The notes beneath the pieces were generated by a model that was not told the origin of the DNA, searched no databases, and saw only the letters and a program-made list of their open reading frames with translations. This document shows positions 1 to 6,615 of a stretch of 26,795 nucleotides of DNA, in pieces. The stretch spans positions 1 to 26,795 of IMG/VR virus record IMGVR_UViG_3300023180_000332; one strand, written 5' to 3'. Positions within the stretch are counted from its first letter, which is position 1. Each line of letters opens with the position of its first letter. Made by a program: the position numbers and the translations under genes. Origin of the DNA: a virus.

Positions 1-1730
1 ACTCCTGTAAGGTGTCCAAATTCATCTACTGTTACATTCTGGATATATGTTCTACCAGAGTTTGATGTAGAGGCCAGAGATGAGGTATTAGCGTGACTAA
101 ATACAGTACCAGCTTGATCTAAACCATTGCCAGTAGCGCTGTATGTTGTATCTGTAACAGTTTCTGTAGCAGTTGTTAATCCTGTAACATGACCAAAAGT
201 ATCTAGAGTCACGCCAGTTACATAAGTTCTGGAGCTTGCTGTTAAAGATGCCTGGCTAGATGTATCATCGTGAGCTAGTCCATTTGTTTCCTGTGTTAAT
301 CCATTTCCAGCGGCTACTGTAAACTCATTAGATCCATCTAGAGCTATTCCCTGTCCAGCTGTATAAGTATTACCTAATTCTACAAAACTAGAGCCATCAT
401 AAACCTCATATTGATTTAAGGTAGTATTATATCTAAACATTCCTACCTCTGGCGTTCCTGGTCGCTCTGCTGTAGTACCTACTGGAATTGTTACAGCTCC
501 ATTTAAATCTACATCTAAAATATTGTTAGCCTGGGAAATACTAGAGTTTCCTACCTCAGTTGATGTTGTAAATATTGGTAAAAAGTTTGTTGATCCAGAG
601 CCGCCTAATAATGTTACTGAGGTAGCTCCAAAAGTTATTACCTCTATCTCTACTCCAGATTCTACCTCATTTCCTGTACCAAAATCTAAAGTAGTACCAG
701 ATACAGAGAAATTATCTTTTGATTGATATACCCCATCAAAATAAACCTGGATGTCATTCTCATCTGATACTGACTGTGACAGCGTGTACTGGTAGTCAGT
801 TCCATCCGCTGTAAAGTTATCTCTATAAATCTCTAAGTTTACATTTGTAGTACCACCGCCTCCAGAAACATCATCCCAGCTAAATGATCCATCGCCATCA
901 GATGTTAAAACTTGACCAGGCGATCCATCTCCAGATACATTTAACTGATCAGCTCCTATTGAGTTATTTGCGAGTGATAATGTAACAGCTCCTGTATTTA
1001 CATTAGCTGCTATTATTGAGTCAGTGGCTATTGATCTAACTACATCAACCCAGGAAAAAGTGCCATCCCCATCAGATAATAATGCTTTTAGTGCAGTTCC
1101 GTTCCCATCTACTTTTAATTCACTAGCGCCCACTGAGTTAGCTGCTATTTTATCATCTGTAACAGCATCTGAGGCTAGTTGATCAGTATCTATTCCGCCA
1201 TCAGCTACAGCAAATTGATTGCTGCCATCTAGATTTAAAGTAACCTCATCAGCGATGTAGGTTTCGCCTAAATCAGTAACCTCAAAATTTAACTTTCCAT
1301 TAGTATCATCATAGGTTACTGTGATATTTGTTTCTGTATTACCAGAAACCATAGCGCCTATAAGATCCTGGAAATCCTCTGTATTTAGAGAAATAGTCAC
1401 ATCGCCTTGGCTGTAATCAGCATCTATACCAGTTCCCCCTGTTAATGATGTCACTGAAAATGTGCTAGCATCTACCCAGTCAGTTCCTGTAAGTGTGCTG
1501 CTTAATAGTTGGCCATTTGTGCCTGGCGAGTTTAGAGAATCTTTTATAGTTCCATCAACTCTGAGATCACCCTCGACTCTTAAATCACCAGATGTATTTA
1601 CATGGAGTCCTAATTCATTGCCAACTCCATCAGTTAGCTGTTTGTCAGTTCCGCCTACCTCATCATTATCTATAGCTTTAACTATTGATTGATAGGTATC
1701 TTTTATTTTATTTCCAGTGAATGTAGCCAT
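1..1730 (-). CDS. Tail fibre protein, partial (C-terminal part beyond left end)
   Basis: Reading on the minus strand from an ATG at 1730, the frame stays open for about 576 codons to the left edge with no stop, so the 3' end is missing. The product is rich in Gly, Thr, Ser, Asp and Asn and is visibly repetitive. Two units about 58 residues apart (around residues 222 and 280) contain S-DGDG-x-F-S-W. Later units carry D-x-F-GH-V/L-TG, seen twice near the left end, and a segment resembling IGAMVSGNTETNITVTYDD that is common in marine phage fibres. Such beta-rich repeats are typical of trimeric fibres that bind the host surface. It follows a small structural candidate and lies downstream of the lysis cluster. 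The continuation may be the glycine-rich frame at the right window end (see findings). Confidence is high for a fibre-type protein and low for the receptor. Confidence 0.8.
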   Translation of the reverse strand, partial: MATFTGNKIKDTYQSIVKAIDNDEVGGTDKQLTDGVGNELGLHVNTSGDLRVEGDLRVDGTIKDSLNSPGTNGQLLSSTLTGTDWVDASTFSVTSLTGGTGIDADYSQGDVTISLNTEDFQDLIGAMVSGNTETNITVTYDDTNGKLNFEVTDLGETYIADEVTLNLDGSNQFAVADGGIDTDQLASDAVTDDKIAANSVGASELKVDGNGTALKALLSDGDGTFSWVDVVRSIATDSIIAANVNTGAVTLSLANNSIGADQLNVSGDGSPGQVLTSDGDGSFSWDDVSGGGGTTNVNLEIYRDNFTADGTDYQYTLSQSVSDENDIQVYFDGVYQSKDNFSVSGTTLDFGTGNEVESGVEIEVITFGATSVTLLGGSGSTNFLPIFTTSTEVGNSSISQANNILDVDLNGAVTIPVGTTAERPGTPEVGMFRYNTTLNQYEVYDGSSFVELGNTYTAGQGIALDGSNEFTVAAGNGLTQETNGLAHDDTSSQASLTASSRTYVTGVTLDTFGHVTGLTTATETVTDTTYSATGNGLDQAGTVFSHANTSSLASTSNSGRTYIQNVTVDEFGHLTG

Positions 1731-1753
1731 CTATGTATTTTCTACAAATTTAA

Positions 1754-2035
1754 TCATTTTCTAAGGTATGCTATGCACTCTCCAGCAGTCACAGTAATAT
1801 CGGTCATGTGACCTCTAATAGAATGGAAATCTTTTAGTGTTAATGTCACTGTGGTATCACCTCCATTAGTAAGGTTTGTAAAAGTCAAAGTAGTGTTTCC
1901 TAGTGACTCTATCAAACCATAATGCTCTCCATCTGGAGTAGTATTTGTATTGTTAGAATCTAGGTGTCTAAACCCAAAATCGCCAAACTGTAATCTATAA
2001 AAATTGTTAGCACTATATAATTCCTGTGTAGCCAT
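1754..2035 (-). CDS. Small beta-rich protein, probable virion component, unknown
   Basis: A 93-residue protein starting at an ATG only one base after the stop of the preceding 29-codon gene and ending 23 bases before the fibre start. The composition alternates Thr, Asn, Gly and hydrophobic residues (for example LGNTTLTFTNLTNGG, then VTLTLKDF), which predicts a small beta-sandwich rather than an enzyme. No signal peptide, membrane segment or catalytic motif is visible. The position directly before the fibre gene suggests a fibre-associated, tail or capsid decoration protein. That role is inferred only from context and composition, and I do not recognise a named family. Confidence 0.7.
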   Translation of the reverse strand: MATQELYSANNFYRLQFGDFGFRHLDSNNTNTTPDGEHYGLIESLGNTTLTFTNLTNGGDTTVTLTLKDFHSIRGHMTDITVTAGECIAYLRK

Positions 2036-2036
2036 A

Positions 2037-2126
2037 TTATTTCTTTTTAGCTGGTTTATTTCTGCCTTGCTTTTGCGCTCTGGTGCAGTGACTATATTTA
2101 CCTCTACGATTTAATGCTTTGCCCAT
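2037..2126 (-). CDS. 29-residue highly basic peptide, unknown
   Basis: A very short frame (ATG at 2126, TAA at 2037-2039). Its ATG overlaps the holin TGA as ATGA, and its stop lies one base before the next ATG at 2035, so it fits the gap between neighbours exactly. That tight packing argues for a real translationally coupled gene. The product starts MGKALNRRGKYSHC and ends PAKKK, with 10 Lys or Arg residues among its 29, one Cys and no acidic residues. A nucleic-acid-binding or membrane-active peptide is conceivable, but no function can be assigned. Confidence 0.6.
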   Translation of the reverse strand: MGKALNRRGKYSHCTRAQKQGRNKPAKKK

Positions 2127-2500
2127 CACTTAGTTTTATCTTTTAGCTTTTCGTATGTTCTAAGTCCACCTAAACCTAGCATTCCCATTAGTACTGTGAA
2201 AAGGCTGTTAGTGTCAAACTCTACTGGATCAATGTCAGTATAAGCTATCAGCAATGGCATTACTATATAATGAAAGCCAAAAGCAGCTGCGCAAATCCAG
2301 CCGACCATAGGCCGCCAGCCACTAACAAAAATACTCCTATTCTGAGCCTCTACTTTATTAATCTCTGCCTGGAGTTCTATAAGGCGTTGAGGATCCATTT
2401 CCTTTCCTTTGATTGCCTCACGAATATCTAAAGCTAGGCCACCTAGATTGGTGTTACCTTTATCGCCTTTGCCCAGTAGAGATAATAAAAATTTAATCAT
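2126..2500 (-). CDS. Holin, three-TM gene-transfer-release type
   Basis: This 124-residue protein resembles the holin-of-3TMs family first described for gene-transfer-agent release (PF11351). After an amphipathic N-terminus and a charged helix (about residues 25-52), there is a conserved-looking R-P-M-V-GW segment at about residues 63-68. It leads into a membrane span ending PLLIAY and a second hydrophobic span around residues 100-112 (LFTVLMGMLGLGGL), before a basic tail. Holins form lesions in the inner membrane that let the endolysin reach the cell wall. The gene overlaps the M15 endolysin upstream by 8 bases and the 29-codon gene downstream by one base, so lysis genes are translationally coupled. 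Confidence 0.85.
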   Translation of the reverse strand: MIKFLLSLLGKGDKGNTNLGGLALDIREAIKGKEMDPQRLIELQAEINKVEAQNRSIFVSGWRPMVGWICAAAFGFHYIVMPLLIAYTDIDPVEFDTNSLFTVLMGMLGLGGLRTYEKLKDKTK

Positions 2501-2954
2501 ATAACTCGTATGTAGTTTTACGCCCTTTTTTTACAGCTCTGAGTACATTTTTTCTATTTCCACTTGGGCCTACATAAGATACATGGATCCAGTCTGGATT
2601 TTCATCATCACCATGCTCCCAGATTAATTGATCGAAATCTAATTCATCTTTGATGTAATTAAATAACTCTGCATTAGTTTTCATACCAGTTGCATCTATA
2701 TCAATAGCTTGCCCTTTAGTGTGTTGAGATGTACGTTTAGATCTGATTGCATCACAAAGATCTGGCGATCTATAAAAACTATTTACACGAATCGGCTCTG
2801 CTGCCCATTCTCTGAGCGGCTCGAATACATTTTTGGCAAGTTTTTTCATGTTTTGCACAGCCACCTCTGGTGGTGTATTGTCGATCTCTTTTTTCTCCGC
2901 TGTCGCTGAATGACTCGCCTCCCTCCAGCTGATGTGTTTGCTGATATATCTCAT
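2493..2954 (-). CDS. Endolysin, M15-family peptidase
   Basis: A 153-residue zinc peptidase of the Peptidase_M15_3 type (PF08291), expected to cut peptide cross-links of peptidoglycan at the end of infection. The zinc-site signature is complete: H78-T-K-G-x-A-x-D85-x-D87, and W-I-H124-V-S in the C-terminal part. E113 in L-I-W-E-H is a good candidate for the general base. The substrate-cleft segment V-N-S-F-YRSP at about 57-64 is also typical. No signal peptide is seen, so export depends on the adjacent holin. The length fits single-domain phage M15 endolysins without a cell-wall-binding domain, as is usual for phages of Gram-negative hosts. Confidence 0.93.
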   Translation of the reverse strand: MRYISKHISWREASHSATAEKKEIDNTPPEVAVQNMKKLAKNVFEPLREWAAEPIRVNSFYRSPDLCDAIRSKRTSQHTKGQAIDIDATGMKTNAELFNYIKDELDFDQLIWEHGDDENPDWIHVSYVGPSGNRKNVLRAVKKGRKTTYELYD

Positions 2955-2957
2955 TGC

Positions 2958-3125
2958 TTATTTTTTAAGTTTTTTGATTTCATCTTTTAAATCTGCAAAT
3001 TTCTGCTCTACCCAGTCTGGGATCTTATTATTATTGTCATCCTTGACAATTTTGCGAGATGCTAAAATCATAGCAATAGCCGAGATAAAAATTACTCCAG
3101 CAATTATAATCATTAAAGTGTCCAT
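2958..3125 (-). CDS. Small single-span membrane protein in the lysis cluster
   Basis: A 55-residue protein. The ATG at 3125 is chosen because an upstream in-frame GTG at 3182 would add a polar 19-residue extension before the membrane span. One strong hydrophobic segment (about residues 4-22) is followed by a basic stop-transfer patch (SRKIVK). Next comes a short Asp/Asn loop, DDNNNKIPD, and a charged C-terminal helix ending in Lys. It ends three bases before the endolysin start. The layout suits a spanin-like or holin-accessory protein. The Asp/Asn loop resembles a calcium-binding turn, though there is no direct support for metal binding. Confidence 0.7.
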   Translation of the reverse strand: MDTLMIIIAGVIFISAIAMILASRKIVKDDNNNKIPDWVEQKFADLKDEIKKLKK

Positions 3126-3178
3126 ATTTATTGTATTAGTATTATTTAAATTTAACGTACTGCCTACAGTTCCTGTCC

Positions 3179-3466
3179 TCACCTACGTTTATCCTTTTGT
3201 AGGTACTCAATGTCTTTCATAAAGGCACGCATTTCGAGTTCCATCTCTTTCATTTCTGCCTCTAATTTTCTTTGAGCTGGCCAGGTATATTTTTGTTCAT
3301 TCTCTTTTAGCTTTGCAGCAGCGGTTTCCACTGCATCAATTCTAGCGTTTAGAGTATAATAGGATCCTATAATAGATGCAAACATTGCAGCTATTGTGAT
3401 TATTTGTGTAATGTTTATGGAAAAATCCGCTTTTCCATCGTTATTAATATCAATTTTTGGGGACAT
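3179..3466 (-). CDS. Membrane-anchored coiled-coil protein, possible inner-membrane spanin
   Basis: A 95-residue protein with a short polar N-terminus containing D-I-N-N-DG-K-A-D, one hydrophobic span at about residues 20-42, and a long charged heptad-like helix from about 45 to the end (many Glu, Lys and Ala). An N-terminal span followed by a coiled coil is the layout of inner-membrane spanins, which help disrupt the outer membrane. It sits two genes upstream of the endolysin, which fits. No outer-membrane lipoprotein partner was recognised, so the spanin call is an inference. A tail- or cell-wall-related scaffold function remains possible. Confidence 0.7.
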   Translation of the reverse strand: MSPKIDINNDGKADFSINITQIITIAAMFASIIGSYYTLNARIDAVETAAAKLKENEQKYTWPAQRKLEAEMKEMELEMRAFMKDIEYLQKDKRR

Positions 3467-3470
3467 ATAA

Positions 3471-3617
3471 TTACTTTTTTAAATCTTTATTTATTTTAAC
3501 TAATAATGAAACAACTGTCAAAACCAATACTAAAAACTGTACCCAGGGATTAATGGCCTGGATACCACCAATAATTAAACTGACAAAAGCCAGTATATAA
3601 ATTTTTAAATCCGCCAT
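3471..3617 (-). CDS. 48-residue two-span membrane protein
   Basis: A short frame with ATG at 3617, just after the tail-terminator stop at 3619-3621, and TAA at 3471-3473, four bases before the next ATG. The product begins MADLKIYILAFVSLIIGG and has two hydrophobic spans (about residues 6-20 and 26-40) separated by a turn with N-P-W, then a basic tail KINKDLKK. The hairpin with charged ends resembles small class II holins. With a separate three-TM-type holin nearby, it may be an antiholin or a second holin. It fills the gap between neighbours exactly, which supports it as a gene. Confidence 0.65.
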   Translation of the reverse strand: MADLKIYILAFVSLIIGGIQAINPWVQFLVLVLTVVSLLVKINKDLKK

Positions 3618-3618
3618 A

Positions 3619-4059
3619 TTAACTAATTTGCTCAACACGATTAGAAATATTTAAAATAGCTCTAAAATATGTTTTATCACCGCCATCCTCATAAAGATAA
3701 TTAGTACCCTCATTGGTGCAAGTGTAAACATTAAAACCATCAGAACTCAAGTCAAAATAGCTATCTGATCTGGTGCGAATCAAATTCAATATCTCAGAGG
3801 TGATCTGGTTAGCTTGCAACTCTCCGCCATCATCACCTACAAAAGATGTTACTACCTCGATTCTAGTAGAACAGTCTAGCATAAAATTATCAGAGTTTTG
3901 ATCTACCTCAGTAGAGGTTACGGAATAGACTCGTATATATGGCTCAGAGGCATCATTAGGCACTCTATTATAAACTGGCACATAACTACCATTTACAGTA
4001 ATTGCATCCGTTAGGCGGCTTATAATTGCCCTCCTAATAAAGTGTATGGCCTCATTCAT
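3619..4059 (-). CDS. Tail terminator / tail-completion protein
   Basis: A 146-residue protein at the conserved position after the gp10-like protein, overlapping it by four bases (ATGA). The sequence begins with a helix (AIHFIRRAIISRL), followed by V-P-V-Y-N-x-V-P and P-Y-I-R-V-Y. Beta strands and a central helix with A-N-Q-I-T-S-E-I-L come next. This is the pattern of DUF3168 or gpU-like tail terminators, which cap the tail tube where it meets the head. The assignment rests on order (connector, closure, gp10-like, terminator) plus the overall pattern rather than a diagnostic motif. Confidence 0.75.
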   Translation of the reverse strand: MNEAIHFIRRAIISRLTDAITVNGSYVPVYNRVPNDASEPYIRVYSVTSTEVDQNSDNFMLDCSTRIEVVTSFVGDDGGELQANQITSEILNLIRTRSDSYFDLSSDGFNVYTCTNEGTNYLYEDGGDKTYFRAILNISNRVEQIS

Positions 4060-4427
4060 TTAAGTAGTTTTTTTATTGTGTTATCTATACTGGTCATCAT
4101 TTCTTTTATTCCCTTGTTTACAGTAGGGTAAAAAAATGGGATCTCAGCATTACCATTTTTTCTTGGGCTGGGCGTTCCGCCACCAAATTCTACAAAGCCA
4201 GAATAATTAGCATCAGATCTGATCTCAGCTTGTTTATTATTTACTACAGCTTTAATATTTCTCCTTAGATGACCTTTGTCAACTGGCGCAACTTTTTTCA
4301 TTTCTCTGGCCATCTTTAAAGCGCCTTTTCCTATCTCAGTAGAAAGCGCTGTTTTATCTATAGCCTTTAGCTTTATGAGTTTGCCCTGGAGCTTATTATA
4401 GCTGTTTTTATCTAGCTCTATTTTCAT
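4056..4427 (-). CDS. HK97 gp10-like head-tail protein
   Basis: A 123-residue protein of the HK97-gp10_like family (PF04883), a head-to-tail joining component. Features typical of the family are the N-terminal helical region, A-P-V-D-K-G-H-L-R-R-N-I at about residues 66-77, and A-x-Y-S-G-F-VEFG-G-G-T at about 93-106 followed by PRKNG and P-F-F-Y-P. Its ATG shares one base with the preceding gene's stop, and its own stop overlaps the next start by four bases, so the connector genes are translationally coupled. Confidence 0.88.
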   Translation of the reverse strand: MKIELDKNSYNKLQGKLIKLKAIDKTALSTEIGKGALKMAREMKKVAPVDKGHLRRNIKAVVNNKQAEIRSDANYSGFVEFGGGTPSPRKNGNAEIPFFYPTVNKGIKEMMTSIDNTIKKLLK

Positions 4428-4753
4428 TAATCTAATTTAGTGGCTTGTATGGTAGTAAAAAAATCCTGTTCACTATCATAAAAACCATTTATGCGATACA
4501 GGCCATCTTTGCCCTCTATCTTTAACAGATCATTATCCTGGATCTGATCAGCGGCCTTTTTCCTTAGCTCTAATTCAATTAAAACATGGCGGCCTCTTTT
4601 ACCCTCAGTGTCTTTTATTTCGCCCTTTATATCCTTTTTATTTGCCCATAGCGTTTCTACAGTTGCATTTGTAGAGGTGTATCCGCCATAGCCATCAGCT
4701 GTTTTAGTCAATCTTTTGACCTCAATTCTAGTATTTAATCTACCAGCACTCAT
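4427..4753 (-). CDS. Head-closure / head-tail joining protein
   Basis: A 108-residue protein matching the phage head-tail joining family (PF05521, SPP1 gp16-like). It begins with M-S-A-G-R-L-x-x-R-I-E-V-K-R, continues with T-A-D-G-Y-G-G at about 18-24, and has the beta-barrel-like core with T-L-W-A. The C-terminal half includes R-I-N-G-F-Y-D near residue 90. Members sit under the portal-connector complex and close the head after packaging. It begins directly after the connector stop and ends in a TAATG overlap with the gp10-like gene. Confidence 0.85.
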   Translation of the reverse strand: MSAGRLNTRIEVKRLTKTADGYGGYTSTNATVETLWANKKDIKGEIKDTEGKRGRHVLIELELRKKAADQIQDNDLLKIEGKDGLYRINGFYDSEQDFFTTIQATKLD

Positions 4754-5266
4754 TTAGAAATACATTGTTTTAAAGGATTGTAGTATGTCCTTAGTCTTTA
4801 CAGGCACCTCTGCTACTATAGTTCCAGTTACAAAGTCAGCTCTATAATCATAAAGGCTTGACACTAGGTGTAGTATGGCGTGCTTTACAAGCTCATGAGT
4901 GAGTCCGCTAGTTACATAGGTGACCTTGACCTCTTTAGCTGGTAGGCTCTTTATTTCTACCATAGTATCATCCAGGCCATAGGTGTCATAATCTATAGCA
5001 GTTCCCTCAGAGGTTACTGAGCTGATAGATGCTACTGGTGCAAAAGGCAAAGTAAAACGCTGGTCAACCTCCTGGAGGTAGAATGTTCTATTTTTAGCGA
5101 CTATATCTTTTCCGATATAGTTTTCACACCATTCTCTGGCAGTAGTGATCATTTGATCTATGATAGTATCATCAGCGCTAGTGTCGATGCGCACAAAATC
5201 TTTTACGTTTTGTGTAGTTAATACCTCGCTGCCAGTTACAGAGTTGACCTTAATATCGTGCATCAT
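4754..5266 (-). CDS. Head-tail connector (gp6-like adaptor)
   Basis: This 170-residue protein resembles phage gp6-like head-tail connectors (PF05135). Those proteins form a ring under the portal. The N-terminal part contains V-K-D-F-V-R-I-D and D-D-T-I-I-D-Q-M-I-T-T-A-R-E-W-C-E-N-Y, the alpha-helical core with the usual AR-x-W-x-E pattern. Next comes F-x-L-P-F-A-P-V-A-S-I, then a C-terminal helix, H-A-I-L-H-L-V-x-x-L-Y. Two adjacent ATGs (5266 and 5263) overlap the stop of the upstream lysine-rich gene, so either may be used. Confidence 0.88.
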   Translation of the reverse strand: MMHDIKVNSVTGSEVLTTQNVKDFVRIDTSADDTIIDQMITTAREWCENYIGKDIVAKNRTFYLQEVDQRFTLPFAPVASISSVTSEGTAIDYDTYGLDDTMVEIKSLPAKEVKVTYVTSGLTHELVKHAILHLVSSLYDYRADFVTGTIVAEVPVKTKDILQSFKTMYF

Positions 5267-5460
5267 TTTTTACTTTTAGTTACTCTCTTTTTAGGAGCTT
5301 TGGCCTCTTTGGTTTCTTTTACAGCCTTTTCCTCTTTGTATTCTATAGCTATTCCTTTTCTAATATAGTGCTTTGCTATCTTAGGATCCAGATCAACAAT
5401 GTCACCCTCTTTGCGCCATCCTGGCCCAGAATAGACATCTCTAGTCATTTTGATTTTCAT
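5263..5460 (-). CDS. Small lysine-rich protein at the head-connector junction, unknown
   Basis: A 65-residue protein. I place the start at the ATG at 5460, because an upstream GTG (5499) would extend it into a terminator hairpin. The N-terminal half, with Y-S-G-P-G-W-R-K-E-G-D-I-V-D-L and A-K-H-Y-I-R-K-G-I-A, looks like a small beta barrel or SH3-like fold. The C-terminal half is a low-complexity Lys/Ala/Glu tail ending KKRVTKSKK. Small genes of this type often lie before connector genes in HK97-like phages. A head accessory or decoration role is possible but not shown. It appears to have its own promoter element just upstream. Confidence 0.75.
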   Translation of the reverse strand: MKIKMTRDVYSGPGWRKEGDIVDLDPKIAKHYIRKGIAIEYKEEKAVKETKEAKAPKKRVTKSKK

Positions 5461-5476
5461 ACTATATAATTTACAA

Positions 5477-5484
5477 CAAAGATA
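5477..5484 (-). promoter_or_regulatory. Possible Bacteroidota -7 promoter element before the connector operon
   Basis: On the minus strand the sequence TATCTTTG matches TAnnTTTG exactly and begins in the last T of the preceding terminator's T-run. Transcription would start near 5470, about 10 bases before the ATG at 5460. No TTTG or TTG -33 element is found at 19-21 bases, so this is only a half-match. It would restart transcription of the connector and lysis genes after the terminator. Confidence 0.35.
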
Positions 5485-5514
5485 AAAAAAAAGCGCCACA
5501 GTAATTGTAGCGCT
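5484..5514 (-). terminator. Rho-independent terminator after the endonuclease gene
   Basis: On the minus strand an eight-pair stem AGCGCTAC / GTGGCGCT (one G-U pair) with a seven-base loop is followed at once by nine T residues. It lies 40 bases downstream of the endonuclease stop and directly upstream of the lysine-rich gene. It separates the inserted island from the connector operon. Confidence 0.85.
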
Positions 5515-5553
5515 CTCTCCTTAAACAAACCAAACAAAATTACGATTATGAAA

Positions 5554-5931
5554 TCATTCTTTAAATGCAAAGTTATTAAAATATTTTTTGTTTTTTCCTG
5601 TAAGTGAAACTCTTATAGATTGCATTTTTCCAGTATTTTTAAAAATAAACCAACCATTAAAAAAATCAGACCAGACAGCAAAGTAGTCAATTTTGTCTTT
5701 AGTGTAGTTACGTTTATTGTTTTGTAGGGGAATATGTACGTTTTGCCTGGTTTTACTTTCTGGGGTTTTAGTAGATGATTTTATTTGTACTCTGAGGAGT
5801 CGATCCCCTGTATCCACAATACAGTCGTAAAGGGATGAATCTATAAGAGGCATGGATACCTGGTAATTATTTTTCATGCACTCAGTGGCGAATATGTACT
5901 CCGCCAAACAACCTCTTTGGTTATTATCCAC
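5554..5931 (-). CDS. PD-(D/E)XK endonuclease, group I intron-associated type
   Basis: A 125-residue nuclease resembling the group I intron-encoded PD-(D/E)XK family (PF11645, I-Ssp6803I-like). The N-terminus carries NQRGCLAEYIFA with E11, then S-L-Y-D36-C-I-V, and the core L-R-V-Q49-I-K51-S-S. The Q-x-K in place of E-x-K is usual in this family. No ATG is available in frame upstream: a TAG precedes it at 5956-5958, so the start is the GTG at 5931, placed six residues before the family motif. It is free-standing, with no intron seen nearby, and is flanked by terminators on both sides. Homing endonuclease, resolvase-like and moron roles are all possible. Confidence 0.82.
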   Translation of the reverse strand: MDNNQRGCLAEYIFATECMKNNYQVSMPLIDSSLYDCIVDTGDRLLRVQIKSSTKTPESKTRQNVHIPLQNNKRNYTKDKIDYFAVWSDFFNGWFIFKNTGKMQSIRVSLTGKNKKYFNNFAFKE

Positions 5932-5943
5932 GAAATCAAATCT

Positions 5944-5980
5944 ACGAAAAAAACCCTAAACATATCTCAGTCTAGGGTTT
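5944..5980 (-). terminator. Rho-independent terminator after the small-gene cluster
   Basis: On the minus strand AAACCCTA pairs with TAGGGTTT (eight pairs, loop of 14 bases), followed by a run of T residues. It lies 27 bases after the stop of the 40-residue Cys-rich gene and just before the endonuclease GTG. The sequence TAGATTTG, matching TAnnTTTG, overlaps its downstream edge (5937-5944) and could serve as the endonuclease promoter, giving a nearly leaderless message. Confidence 0.75.
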
Positions 5981-6006
5981 TGCATCAAATGAAAAAAAAC
6001 AAAACT

Positions 6007-6129
6007 TTACAGCATAAATGCCTCAAAACAAGTTGCGCTGCAAATATCATCACCATAACTAGGGCGATCGCAAACCTTGCAATAGCCTCCCTCGTAATCA
6101 TCTGGCGGTGTGTTCGGATAAAATTCCAT
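6007..6129 (-). CDS. 40-residue Cys-rich putative zinc-binding protein
   Basis: A short frame (ATG at 6129, TAA at 6007-6009) starting two bases after the stop of the upstream small gene. The product contains Y-C-K-V-C and, nine residues on, C-S-A-T-C. The resulting C-x2-C / C-x3-C arrangement would suit one zinc ion. The flanking segment D-R-P-S-Y-G-D-D is acidic and polar. It resembles the small zinc-ribbon proteins common in phage accessory regions. The function is unknown. Tight spacing in a run of four tiny genes and the strong terminator that follows support it as a real gene. Confidence 0.6.
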   Translation of the reverse strand: MEFYPNTPPDDYEGGYCKVCDRPSYGDDICSATCFEAFML

Positions 6130-6131
6130 AA

Positions 6132-6272
6132 CTATCTCTTTTTAATTTCCTCTAGCCTATCGGCAAAATCCCATATCTTATCACTAAGATACAAATAATC
6201 TGCTGGCTGCATTTTGCTCACCAGATTCTCAATGCTTTTTAAATAAAAATCGTATGGATCAAGCTCATCCAT
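6132..6272 (-). CDS. 46-residue acidic helical protein, unknown
   Basis: A short frame beginning MDELDPYDFYLKSIENLV with ATG at 6272 and TAG at 6132-6134. It overlaps the end of the upstream membrane-protein gene by eight bases and stops two bases before the next ATG. The residues suggest two amphipathic helices with many Asp and Glu and a few aromatic residues. The small size and acidity are reminiscent of inhibitor-type phage proteins, but there is no specific evidence for that. It belongs to the island between capsid and connector genes. Confidence 0.6.
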   Translation of the reverse strand: MDELDPYDFYLKSIENLVSKMQPADYLYLSDKIWDFADRLEEIKKR

Positions 6273-6411
6273 TGTTATATCGTATTAAGGTGAATGATAT
6301 AGCAAACATTACAAGCGCATCCCATATAGCCTGGAATCTAATGCCCAGGGAAAATCCCCAGGCAATAAATCCCACTATTAAAACAATCCTAACCTTTTGT
6401 TGCAAATTCAT
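6265..6411 (-). CDS. 48-residue two-span membrane protein, unknown
   Basis: A short frame (ATG at 6411, TGA at 6265-6267), starting three bases after the stop of the 53-residue gene upstream. The product starts MNLQQKVRIVLIVGFIAWGF and has two hydrophobic stretches, about residues 8-24 and 30-44, joined by a short loop with Arg and Gln. The second predicted membrane protein in a row in this island, it may act at the envelope, for example in superinfection exclusion. That is inference from location and topology only. Confidence 0.6.
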   Translation of the reverse strand: MNLQQKVRIVLIVGFIAWGFSLGIRFQAIWDALVMFAISFTLIRYNNG

Positions 6412-6414
6412 AAT

Positions 6415-6579
6415 TTATAGATTGTAATGTATGTATAAAAGCAAATCTAAAAATCCATACATAAAAACAAATGCACAGATATTAAATAATAATGCGCCTA
6501 AAATTATTTTAGGTTTTGTCATCTCTCCGATGATTTCCCACTCAGTAGATTGTTTGATTTTTTGAATAATAGTTCTCAT
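6415..6579 (-). CDS. 54-residue single-span membrane protein, unknown
   Basis: The frame is open further upstream to 6630, but that start would lie within the promoter and operator-like sequence. I choose the ATG at 6579, preceded by an A/T-rich leader. The product starts MRTIIQKIKQSTEW and has a charged N-terminal helix, then a hydrophobic region from about residue 25 to the end, including ALLFNICAFVFMYGFL. It is the first gene of the small-gene island and thus closest to the promoter-like element. No family is recognised. Confidence 0.65.
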   Translation of the reverse strand: MRTIIQKIKQSTEWEIIGEMTKPKIILGALLFNICAFVFMYGFLDLLLYIHYNL

Positions 6580-6615
6580 AATTAAAATAGTTTGTTTCCC
6601 CAAATTTAAAGAATT

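Noticed and set aside
1-1730. Diversity-generating retroelement target in the fibre
   Set aside because: No reverse transcriptase or template-repeat pair was seen. The repeats are ordinary fibre motifs.
5461-5499. Upstream GTG start of the lysine-rich gene at 5499
   Set aside because: The start lies inside a terminator hairpin, so the message would not include it as a normal leader. The ATG at 5460 is preferred.
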